Below, in pieces: positions 7,188-15,068 of a stretch of 19,207 nt of DNA; positions within the stretch are counted from its first letter, which is position 1; each line of letters opens with the position of its first letter. The stretch covers positions 1 to 19,207 of the forward strand of contig VGML01000016.1 in NCBI GenBank assembly GCA_016866415.1, read 5' to 3'. Both the position numbers and the translations under genes were made by a program. The notes beneath the pieces are model-generated. The model worked only from the letters and a program-made list of their open reading frames with translations. It was not told the DNA's origin and searched no databases. Origin of the DNA: Bacteroidota bacterium (GTDB lineage Bacteria > Bacteroidota > Bacteroidia > Flavobacteriales_D > Crocinitomicaceae).

Positions 7188-10010
7188 TTATTGTTTCTTT
7201 CGGTTTGGTCTTGAACTTCCGACGCGATCCATGGCGCATCTAAAGCCAATCATTGCTGAAGATTTGTCTTCATCCAGGAATCTGCGAGCTCCTGGTGACA
7301 TCCAGTACGTACGGTCTGCCCATGAACCTCCTTTGTAAACTCTTGATTTAGGTGAGATTAATGTTTTAGCCCAACCACTAGAACCTTCTGCTAGGTCATT
7401 TCCTTCCATGTCTTTGTTTTCGTATTGACTTTGGTACATCACTTGCTTAGGATCTCTTTTACCGGCATTAATATCATCAATTTTCTTTTTATTGTTGTAG
7501 TAAATCGAAGACTCTAAATCACCATCCAAATAATCGATGTAGTCATCTTTACGGTAATTTAAACGATCCTTATTTTCTTTGATCGTAACATTTCTCCAAC
7601 GTTGGTTACCTTTGGTTTCGGTTATAAATTCAGTAAGACCATTTCTCAATGTTAAAATCCATGCTGTAATATTTGGATCTTGCTGATAATCTTTGAAACG
7701 ATAAGAAAGATAGTCATTTGAGAATATCGATGAAAGAACAACCTCTGCTGTCTGACTTGAAGGATCTGTAAGGTCATACTTAATATAATAAAATCCAACT
7801 TGTTTATAATTTTCCGCTGAGGCACTAATATCAATATTATAAATTGGATCTGTTGCCGCTGATACATCTATAGCATCCCAATAAGCTTTATCTCTTCCTC
7901 TGTAATCACTGACATTAATTGATTTCTCACTTAATTTATTTCCAAAAAGTACTGTTTCAATATATGCAGAAGCTTTAGTATCATTAGATTTGCTTTGAAG
8001 ATAAATTGCAGTATCTAGTATTGCGTTAATATCATCAAGAACCGCAAACTGTATACTATCATTTTTAGTAAACCTACTATTACTTGCCAGGAAATTCGAG
8101 CTTGGCGCATTGTATTTGTAACGCGTTGAATCTTGACGTGATTTAATTTGAACTCGAGATGCGATTGAGTTAATAATCGGTTCTTTGGTATCTACAGATT
8201 TACTGCTACTGATTAAGTTACCTTGTTTTAATTTCACATCGAACTTAGAAGGAGTTATAACAGCTAACTTAATGATTGTATCACTCTTTTTGTATTTGGG
8301 AGCTAAAGTTGCCTTACCTGTAATTCCAGATAAATCCCATTCAATAGGTTGCTTGGATTTTCTCAAAGCGCTGGCATCACCAGTTAATGTTATGGTATCT
8401 TTATCGGCATTTATTTCTACTTTAAATCCGTCCAAAGCATTTCCTTTCGATTTTTTTCCATAATTACCAGAGTAATTACTGTTTAAGTCTAAGTCTTTTT
8501 TAGTATCGGCAAGATATAATACGCGCGCATATTCATTAACATATTCCTTTATGGCTTGAACATCATAAATGTTTTCGCTTGCTTTAACTGGCTTATCATA
8601 AAGTCCATCTGGAACTTTCAATTGAGTTTTGTATACATTTCCACGGAAAGGCATGAATTCAGCGAAAACCTCACTAGACATGGGTCTGTATACATCCATC
8701 ACCCATTCGGAAACATTTCCTGCCATGTGATATAATCCATAATCATTTGGCCAAAAGTCATCAACTCGAACTGTTATATCACCCCCGTCATTAAGGTTAC
8801 CTGCGATTCCCATCATGTCACCTTTTCCACGCATGAAATTTGCTTGAATAGCACCAGCAAACTGCTGCTCTTCCTGACGAACGTAATGACCATCCCAAGG
8901 GTAAATTCTTCTTTCACTGATGTTCTCAGAATTTGGATCTAAATTTCCTTTAAGTCCAAGTGCTGCAAATTCCCATTCAGCCTCAGTTGGTAGTCGGTAG
9001 TTAGGCAATAAGATTCCATCTTCAATTCGAACTGGTCTTGAGCCTAATCGTCCATTATCAGCATCGGCATAAACTGGATCAAAATTTTCCAATTGGTAAG
9101 GATCTCTTGGAATTTTTCGGCCTTTGTTGTCAAGAGGCGCACCATCTGCAGAAACATTTCCTGATTTACTTCCACTTCCTTTTTTGCCTCCCGTACTACT
9201 ATTATTTACAGTGTATCCTCCCTTGGTTGTGTATTTACCAGTTTTGGCATCTTGATCTGCTGTTCCAGTTTCAACCATGTAAGTGCCGTTTAAGTAATTT
9301 TCGGTACTGAACATATTTTGAGGCGTGGAGTTCCATGAATCATAAGGATCTTGAGACGCTCCTTTTTTTGCTGTTGTTGCCCCTGCTTTTGTAGCTCCTA
9401 TTGCGGCACCAACATCTCCTCCTTCGTCGTATGGAGCATCAGCAAAATGCCATTTAATAATTCCTTCTCTTACAAGAATTGCTTCATTTACCCGATCAGT
9501 TCTCCATTTACAGAAATCATTTGCTTGTAACCAGCTTACCCCAACAACTGGATAGTCGCGGTAAGAGGGATGTCTTAGATAATAATCAGCATACTTTTCC
9601 ATGTATCCTAGTGGGGTTCTCCATGCCAGTGTATCAGGAAGACTCTTTTTGTAAACATGAGGATACGATTTGTAGTAAACACGTTTCATCCAATACATAT
9701 ATTCTAACCAATGAAAATTAGTTACCTCAGTTCTATCCATGTAAAATGAAGAAACCGTAACACGCGCAGATCGTGCATTCCAATCAAACATTACATCTTG
9801 TTCTGTTTGTCCCATTGTGAAAGTTCCTCCTTCTACGAGAATCAGACCAGACCCCGTTTCCTGTTCTTTCGCATCGAATTTTTCAAATCCACCATTTTCA
9901 TAATCGTTGTAATTCCAACCTGTAGCGGTTGAACGGTCTTTGGCGCAAGATGCCACGAGTGATAGACCTACAAAGGCTAGAAAAAGTTTTTTAAAGGTTC
10001 CTATTTTCAT
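7188..10010 (-). CDS. gldJ: Gliding motility / type IX secretion lipoprotein GldJ, extended form
   Basis: This is an outer-membrane-associated lipoprotein of the gliding/T9SS machinery. Family knowledge: Flavobacterium GldJ is needed for gliding and secretion and stabilises other Gld proteins. Residues 1-22 form a lipoprotein signal with lipobox VASC (C22). The family opening TGWNYNDYENGGFE (30-43) and an FGE/sulfatase-modifying-factor-like domain follow: LVEGGTFTMGQTEQDVMFDW (58-77), YMDRTEVTN (90-98), VVGVSWLQANDFC (155-167), YRLPTEAEWEFAA (338-350), YGLYHMAGNVSEWVMDVYRP (424-443), and, near the end, VYKGGSWADR (891-900) and IGFRCAMDRVG (921-931). The catalytic cysteine pair of true formylglycine-generating enzymes is absent (only C22, C167, C925), so it is not expected to be an enzyme. 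At 940 residues it is far longer than Flavobacterium GldJ (about 560). Residues about 505-805 appear inserted, and 199-300 form a Gly/Ser/Lys-rich linker. It lies 53 bp downstream of the PorP/SprF gene. Confidence 0.92.
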   Translation of the reverse strand: MKIGTFKKLFLAFVGLSLVASCAKDRSTATGWNYNDYENGGFEKFDAKEQETGSGLILVEGGTFTMGQTEQDVMFDWNARSARVTVSSFYMDRTEVTNFHWLEYMYWMKRVYYKSYPHVYKKSLPDTLAWRTPLGYMEKYADYYLRHPSYRDYPVVGVSWLQANDFCKWRTDRVNEAILVREGIIKWHFADAPYDEGGDVGAAIGATKAGATTAKKGASQDPYDSWNSTPQNMFSTENYLNGTYMVETGTADQDAKTGKYTTKGGYTVNNSSTGGKKGSGSKSGNVSADGAPLDNKGRKIPRDPYQLENFDPVYADADNGRLGSRPVRIEDGILLPNYRLPTEAEWEFAALGLKGNLDPNSENISERRIYPWDGHYVRQEEQQFAGAIQANFMRGKGDMMGIAGNLNDGGDITVRVDDFWPNDYGLYHMAGNVSEWVMDVYRPMSSEVFAEFMPFRGNVYKTQLKVPDGLYDKPVKASENIYDVQAIKEYVNEYARVLYLADTKKDLDLNSNYSGNYGKKSKGNALDGFKVEINADKDTITLTGDASALRKSKQPIEWDLSGITGKATLAPKYKKSDTIIKLAVITPSKFDVKLKQGNLISSSKSVDTKEPIINSIASRVQIKSRQDSTRYKYNAPSSNFLASNSRFTKNDSIQFAVLDDINAILDTAIYLQSKSNDTKASAYIETVLFGNKLSEKSINVSDYRGRDKAYWDAIDVSAATDPIYNIDISASAENYKQVGFYYIKYDLTDPSSQTAEVVLSSIFSNDYLSYRFKDYQQDPNITAWILTLRNGLTEFITETKGNQRWRNVTIKENKDRLNYRKDDYIDYLDGDLESSIYYNNKKKIDDINAGKRDPKQVMYQSQYENKDMEGNDLAEGSSGWAKTLISPKSRVYKGGSWADRTYWMSPGARRFLDEDKSSAMIGFRCAMDRVGSSRPNRKKQ

Positions 10011-10063
10011 GACTTTACAAAATTTGTCTTAATTAAACTTACTTTTTGTTAAAAGGTTACAGA

Positions 10064-11044
10064 TTAAAAAGAAGGACACGAAATCTTTCTAAAGTTTTTT
10101 GGCTTCTTTTTACATTTTAGGTTTATTCCCATTGAGACCTCATGTGATCCACCTGAAACCCCATTTCCTAATTTGGAAACTGTTAAATCGTAACTGTAAC
10201 CTACTTTAAAACGTTCGGTAGAAACTCCGAAACACAAAATAAATGCATCTCGGTTTCTATACCATGCGCCAACAGTGAAGTTACCATATTTCAGATACGT
10301 TCCAATATTCAATTCTTGAAATCCATTCTGATATTGATAAATGATGTTAGGCATAATGCTTGTAGTACTTGCATAACGTCCTTTGTTTCCAATTTTAATA
10401 TCGGCTCCAGCATGCCCAGTAAATCGCATTGGGAGTTTTGATTGTCCTAGTATGAGAGATTCATCTGGTCTATTCAAATGATGAACGGCTGCACCGAAAT
10501 AAAAATTCTTACCGAATCCAACAAGTCCGGCAGAGGCGTCAAAAAAACCTCTTCTTCCATTTCCTCTTGGCACATCGCCTGTTTGATAAATAAATCCTCT
10601 TCTCGGATCGATCATGTCGCCAAAGGTTAGTTTATCCCAATCCAAAAATTTCTGAAAGTAAGCAGCTCTGGCACCAAACATTAAGGAAAACTTGCGAGTT
10701 ACCTTTAGATTGTATGAATATACCCCGCCTAACATAGTAGTTTGAATCGTTCCTTGACCTTGCTGATCGTGCATTGCAAGAATTCCAACTCCACCTGAAA
10801 TGCTTTTAGCATATGTATCAAAAGATGCACAGTAAGTTACGTAATTTCCTGTCAACTGAGGCCACTCGTTTCGATAATTTAAGCCGACTCGCGGACAGCC
10901 ACTTGAACCTGCAAGTGCTGGATTCAAATAAACTGGGTTTGAATAAAATTGTGTAAAGGTCGGATCTTGAGAATAGACACGGAAGCTTAAAGGATTTACA
11001 CTTACCGTTATAAAAAACAGTAATTTAGCTATTTTAATTTTCAC
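10064..11044 (-). CDS. PorP/SprF family type IX secretion membrane protein
   Basis: This is a predicted outer-membrane beta-barrel of 326 residues. Residues 1-25 form a signal peptide ending VYS|Q. They are followed at once by the family hallmark TFTQFYSNPVYLNPALAG (29-46) and by alternating beta-strand-like segments rich in Gly and aromatic residues. The extreme C terminus, SCPSF, is also characteristic of this family. In Porphyromonas PorP is needed for T9SS function, and in Flavobacterium SprF supports secretion and surface display of the adhesin SprB. Which role applies here cannot be told from sequence. No large cargo gene is beside it; instead it stands between gldJ and porU. It is probably cotranscribed with gldJ (53-bp gap, no terminator) and is divergent from porU. 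A promoter with a reasonable -33/-7 arrangement lies 55 nt upstream. Confidence 0.88.
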   Translation of the reverse strand: MKIKIAKLLFFITVSVNPLSFRVYSQDPTFTQFYSNPVYLNPALAGSSGCPRVGLNYRNEWPQLTGNYVTYCASFDTYAKSISGGVGILAMHDQQGQGTIQTTMLGGVYSYNLKVTRKFSLMFGARAAYFQKFLDWDKLTFGDMIDPRRGFIYQTGDVPRGNGRRGFFDASAGLVGFGKNFYFGAAVHHLNRPDESLILGQSKLPMRFTGHAGADIKIGNKGRYASTTSIMPNIIYQYQNGFQELNIGTYLKYGNFTVGAWYRNRDAFILCFGVSTERFKVGYSYDLTVSKLGNGVSGGSHEVSMGINLKCKKKPKNFRKISCPSF

Positions 11045-11068
11045 AAATTTTTATTTAAAAGCAATAAC

Positions 11069-11084
11069 GTTCGATACGTCGAAC
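11069..11084 (-). promoter_or_regulatory. Small hairpin in the predicted 5' leader of the PorP/SprF gene
   Basis: GTTCGA (11069-11074) and TCGAAC (11079-11084) pair perfectly around a TACG loop. AATA/TATT can extend the stem past a 2-nt bulge. The element lies between the predicted promoter (11099-11128) and the start codon, so it would be transcribed in the leader. It could affect translation or mRNA stability, or be an operator. No T run follows it, so it is not a standard terminator. Confidence 0.3.
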
Positions 11085-11098
11085 TATTATTAAGGTTA

Positions 11099-11128
11099 CA
11101 AAAATAAAGTATTTTGTGAAATAAACAA
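11099..11128 (-). promoter_or_regulatory. Predicted promoter of the PorP/SprF-gldJ unit
   Basis: On the minus strand, TATTTTTG (11106-11099) fits the Bacteroidota -7 consensus TAnnTTTG exactly. TTG (11128-11126) lies 19 nt upstream, within the usual 17-23 nt spacing for the -33 element. The predicted leader is about 50 nt long and includes a small hairpin. Confidence 0.5.
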
Positions 11129-11158
11129 TTTTTTTTTTCGTTTGACAAAGTATTAAAA

Positions 11159-11166
11159 TAAATTTG
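11159..11166 (+). promoter_or_regulatory. -7 box directly before porU
   Basis: TAAATTTG matches TAnnTTTG and ends 4 nt before the porU ATG. A TTTG at 11141-11144 lies 14 nt upstream, shorter than the usual -33 spacing. If this box is used, transcription would begin at about the start codon. Confidence 0.35.
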
Positions 11167-11170
11167 AAAC

Positions 11171-14100
11171 ATGTTTTCAGCAATACGAGTAATTCGATTT
11201 TCGGGTATAGCAATTTTAATGTTTGTTGCCTGTGCAATTCGTGCTCAAGATTTTCATGAAGTTAAAATTCCATGGATAGACGCTCAAAGCATTTCATTAG
11301 ATGGTCAAAATATCAAAATCCCTTCAATCAAAGATCAGTCATACAATGATTTAGAGCCAAGTTTTTTCTGGAAAAATAAGGTTGCAAAAAATAAAATCAT
11401 TAATTCTATTCAATTTATCTCCTCAATTGCGACTTCAGATGAAATGGCATATTTGAATGAGTATGTTCCGATTTTACCTAGCCAACCAAAGATAATAAGT
11501 CAAATTTCAAAAGCTGGTAATGAGTCCTTCGCTGTATTGGACGTAAAGCCATTTTATCGCGAGAATAATCAAATTAAAAAAGTGATTTCAGTTTCCTTTA
11601 CATTAAGTGGATCCAACTCAACTGAGTTTTTTACACAAAAAGATTTTGTAGCTAACTCTGTGTTGAAAGATGGTTCTGGAATTTGGTACAAGATTGCTGT
11701 CGACCGAGATGGAATTTACAAAATCGATAAGTCGTTTCTTGAAAGTTGCGGAATCAATACCACGAATTTGAATCCAAGTCATATTAATATTTATGGAAAT
11801 GGAGAAGGATTATTACCAGAAAAGAATTCATTACCTCGAACAGATGATCTGGCAAAAAACGCCATTTTCATTCAGGGAGGAGGGGATGGTAGTTTTGATA
11901 ATTCAGATTACATTCTTTTTTACGGATGGGGTCCACACAGATGGGATGTGAAAAATGGCTCGGAGTTTCAACGAACGATGAATGTTTATTCAGACGATTC
12001 GTATTATTTTATAAATGTCGATCCAAATAATACCCCATTGCGAATTCAAAACCTACCTGAATTGACAGGGACATCAACAATAACCGTTAGTAGTTACGAT
12101 TTTCGTGATGTTTATGAGAATGATTTGGTAAATCTTGTTGGTGGTGGAAAAAGGTGGTATGGAGAATTATTTGATGTTGAACTTGAAAAAACGTTCAATT
12201 TTTCGATACCAAACATCGACACAGTTCCTATCAGAATAATGAGTTCTCTGGCTACAAACGGCACAGGTGTAACTCAGACATTCAGCTTGAATGGTTCAAC
12301 TTTGTTTAACTCCAATGTTTCATTCTTCAGTGATTTCACGCGTACTGAGTCAAATTTTAGTTTTACTTCGAGTTCATCTAACATTCCACTTAAATTAACC
12401 ATCACAAGAACAAATCCTTCTGTTCTGACTTATCTCGATCGAATAACACTAAATACCAGAAGAAAGCTTGTATTTTATGGTACTCAAATGAATTTTAGAA
12501 ATTTAACGCAAAGTCAATCTGGCTCAATTTGTGAATATATAGTTTCTTCTTTGTCACCTTCAGGATTTATATGGGATTTGTCAGAAAAGAACAACCCAAA
12601 ACGTATTTTAGGAAACTTTTCTAATGGTAATTTTAGTTTTAAATCCAATTATAATTACACGGAGTATGTGGCTTCCAATGGCACATCTTTCTTTACGCCT
12701 AAAAAAGTGGGTTCTGTCGCGTATCAAAATTTACATGGTTTAGAACAAGTGGATTTTTTGATTGTAACGCATCCTGATTTCATTGCTCAAGCAAATCGAC
12801 TTGCCGATTTACACAGGGACCAGGGCACAAGCACACATGTTGTAACAACCGAACAGGTATATAATGAATTTAGTTCAGGAGCGCCCGATGCAGTTGCGAT
12901 GCGCATGTTTGCTAAAATGTTTCACGATCGAGCAATTCTAAATCCAGGAACGGAGCTAAAATATTTATTGTTGTTTGGAGATGGTACATATGATCCTAAA
13001 AATCGTGTGGCGAACAACAATAATAAAATCCTGACTTATCAAGCTGATAATAGCGAGAATTACATATCTTGCTATGTGTCTGACGATTTCTTTGGAATGT
13101 TGGATGATAATGAATCATTTACGAGTGCCGACATGCTAGATATTGGTATTGGTAGAATTTTAGCCTCTGATGTTAGCCAAGCAAAACAACAAGTTGACAA
13201 GATTGAACATTACATGAAAAATGGTTCGCAGTTATTTAATTCCAATAATGCTTCGTGTTGTTTTGAAACAAATTCGAATAAAACGTATGGCGACTGGAAA
13301 CTGAAATATGTTCAGATTGCCGATGATGAGGAAAACAATTATTTCATTGTTAATGATACCGAACCACAATATGAAGAGGTATTGAACAATCATTTTGAAA
13401 TGAATTGCGATAAACTTTATTTAGATGCTTATCCCCAACAAACAACAGCGGGAGGTCAGCGTTATCCAGATGTCTATAATGCCATTTCTGATCGAATTCA
13501 ACGGGGTGCACTATTGGTGAATTATGTTGGTCACGGGGGAGAAGTCGGATTAGCGGAAGAACGAGTTGTTACAATTCCTCAAATAAATAGTTGGACAAAT
13601 ATTAATGCACTAAATCTATTCGTTTCAGCGACTTGTGAATTTACCAAATATGATGATCCAAAACGAGTTTCTGCAGGCGAGTTGGTTTCATTGAATCCAA
13701 ATGGTGGGGCAATCGCTCTAATGACAACTACGCGTTCCGTTTATTTTGGAGTGAATACCTCGGTTGGAAATGCACTTTTCGATAATGTTTTTAATAGACA
13801 TCCCGATAATTCTCCTCTAACTTTCGGAGAAATTATGATGAGAACCAAAAATGATGCTTTGCAAAGTGATAACAAACGAAGCTTTACCTTGATTGGTGAT
13901 CCAGCATTGAAAATTGCATTGCCTGAACTCTTGATAAAGACTGACAGCATCAATGGCAAAAATCCGATCATTGTAATTGATACGTTAAATGCTTTAAGTA
14001 AAGTCCGAATTAAAGGGCATATCGAAGATTATCAGGGAAATGTTCAAAATAATTTCAATGGAGTATTAATACCTTCTATTTTTGATAAAGTCAAAACAAT

Positions 14101-15007
14101 GAAAACCTTGGGTCAAGATCCTGAATCACCAGAAATGGAATATGATTTACAAAGAAACATAGTTTACAAAGGAAAAAGCAGCATTACCAATGGGTATTTC
14201 GATTTTTCATTTGTTGTTCCAAAAGATATCGCATTAAATATCGGAAAGGGCAAAATTAGTTACTATGCGTTCAACGACCTCAGTGACGCCTATGGATATG
14301 ACACAAACTTTAGAATTGGTGGTATAAATCCAAATGGAATTACGGACAATGAGGGCCCTCAATTGGAACTCTTCCTTAATGATGAGAGTTTTGTTTCTGG
14401 CGGAATTACCGATGAAACTCCAGTTTTGATTCTTAAGGCGTTTGATGAAAACGGAATTAATACCGTTGGAAACGGTATTGGTCACGACATAACTGCAATT
14501 ATTGATGATAAAACCGCCGAACCAATCATATTGAATGAATATTATGCAAGTGAATTGGATTCCTATCAAGCTGGAGAAATTAGATATCAGCTGAGTGCGT
14601 TAGAGCCCGGAGAGCACAACCTTTCGGTAAAGGTTTGGGACGTAAATAATAACTCATCTTCTGTTCGAATCGAATTTAACGTTCAAGAAAAAAAGGCGCC
14701 ACAACTGGATAAAGTTTACAATTTCCCAAATCCGTTTTCAACGAGAACGGAATTTATGTTTGAGCACAATCAGTCGTGTAGTTTTTTAGATGCTCAAATA
14801 CAAGTTTATACGATTTCCGGAAAACTTGTAAAAACAATTTCAAAAACAATTGATACGAAAGGATTTCGAGTAGATGGAATTGATTGGGATGGGATGGATG
14901 AATTTGGCGACCCATTGGCAAAAGGAGTATACATTTATCGCTTAAAAATTAAAAATGATCTTGGAGAAACAGCTGAAAAAACAGAAAAATTAGTTATTTT
15001 AAGATGA
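11171..15007 (+). CDS. porU: Type IX secretion system sortase PorU (C25 gingipain-like)
   Basis: PorU is the cell-surface transpeptidase of the T9SS attachment complex. It removes the C-terminal domain of secreted cargo and joins the protein to a lipopolysaccharide-type anchor. The protein has 1278 residues. There is a signal peptide (1-25, ending CAIRA|Q), then a long N-terminal region with beta-rich sequence. A C25 caspase-like domain carries the catalytic H788 (NYVGHGGEVG) and C822 (VSATCEFTKYDDP). Ig-like segments follow, and a C-terminal domain runs from about 1178 (YNFPNPFSTRTEF ... GVYIYRLKI) to the end. This C-terminal domain resembles the T9SS sorting signal, as in other PorU proteins. 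The length is within the normal range. The start is the ATG at 11171: Met17 would destroy the signal peptide. porV follows after 61 bp. The divergent neighbour is a PorP/SprF gene. Confidence 0.95.
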   Translation: MFSAIRVIRFSGIAILMFVACAIRAQDFHEVKIPWIDAQSISLDGQNIKIPSIKDQSYNDLEPSFFWKNKVAKNKIINSIQFISSIATSDEMAYLNEYVPILPSQPKIISQISKAGNESFAVLDVKPFYRENNQIKKVISVSFTLSGSNSTEFFTQKDFVANSVLKDGSGIWYKIAVDRDGIYKIDKSFLESCGINTTNLNPSHINIYGNGEGLLPEKNSLPRTDDLAKNAIFIQGGGDGSFDNSDYILFYGWGPHRWDVKNGSEFQRTMNVYSDDSYYFINVDPNNTPLRIQNLPELTGTSTITVSSYDFRDVYENDLVNLVGGGKRWYGELFDVELEKTFNFSIPNIDTVPIRIMSSLATNGTGVTQTFSLNGSTLFNSNVSFFSDFTRTESNFSFTSSSSNIPLKLTITRTNPSVLTYLDRITLNTRRKLVFYGTQMNFRNLTQSQSGSICEYIVSSLSPSGFIWDLSEKNNPKRILGNFSNGNFSFKSNYNYTEYVASNGTSFFTPKKVGSVAYQNLHGLEQVDFLIVTHPDFIAQANRLADLHRDQGTSTHVVTTEQVYNEFSSGAPDAVAMRMFAKMFHDRAILNPGTELKYLLLFGDGTYDPKNRVANNNNKILTYQADNSENYISCYVSDDFFGMLDDNESFTSADMLDIGIGRILASDVSQAKQQVDKIEHYMKNGSQLFNSNNASCCFETNSNKTYGDWKLKYVQIADDEENNYFIVNDTEPQYEEVLNNHFEMNCDKLYLDAYPQQTTAGGQRYPDVYNAISDRIQRGALLVNYVGHGGEVGLAEERVVTIPQINSWTNINALNLFVSATCEFTKYDDPKRVSAGELVSLNPNGGAIALMTTTRSVYFGVNTSVGNALFDNVFNRHPDNSPLTFGEIMMRTKNDALQSDNKRSFTLIGDPALKIALPELLIKTDSINGKNPIIVIDTLNALSKVRIKGHIEDYQGNVQNNFNGVLIPSIFDKVKTMKTLGQDPESPEMEYDLQRNIVYKGKSSITNGYFDFSFVVPKDIALNIGKGKISYYAFNDLSDAYGYDTNFRIGGINPNGITDNEGPQLELFLNDESFVSGGITDETPVLILKAFDENGINTVGNGIGHDITAIIDDKTAEPIILNEYYASELDSYQAGEIRYQLSALEPGEHNLSVKVWDVNNNSSSVRIEFNVQEKKAPQLDKVYNFPNPFSTRTEFMFEHNQSCSFLDAQIQVYTISGKLVKTISKTIDTKGFRVDGIDWDGMDEFGDPLAKGVYIYRLKIKNDLGETAEKTEKLVILR

Positions 15008-15068
15008 TTTAAACAATAAACTTTGCTGTTTTGCGTATATTTACCATTCGAAATTGAACTTTCACTGA

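Noticed and set aside
8185..9310. Plus-strand frames of about 90 codons opposite gldJ (8185-8463 and 9038-9310)
   Set aside because: gldJ is intact and well supported on the other strand. These frames have no promoter and no coherent protein features.
7188..10010. GldJ as an active formylglycine-generating enzyme
   Set aside because: The FGE-like fold is present but the catalytic cysteine pair near the C terminus is missing; only one Cys (925) is there. The opening sequence and lipobox identify GldJ.
11129..11138. Run of ten T between the divergent PorP/SprF and porU promoters as a phase-variation tract
   Set aside because: A tract of this length in AT-rich DNA is common, and its place does not clearly set the spacing of a good -33/-7 pair. 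It cannot be judged without population data.
11142..11147. TTGACA as a sigma-70 -35 box upstream of porU
   Set aside because: No TATAAT lies at 16-18 bp, and Bacteroidota primary sigma factors use TTTG/TAnnTTTG. Similarly, TTGACA at 3227 is the pnuC start codon region.
11055..11237. Minus-strand 60-codon open frame over the divergent region and porU start
   Set aside because: It overlaps the porU signal-peptide codons and the control region, has no recognisable motif, and its composition follows the AT-rich DNA. A shadow frame.
14234..14569. Minus-strand 111-codon open frame inside porU
   Set aside because: porU is continuous with conserved domains through this region. The antisense frame shows no signal or domain.
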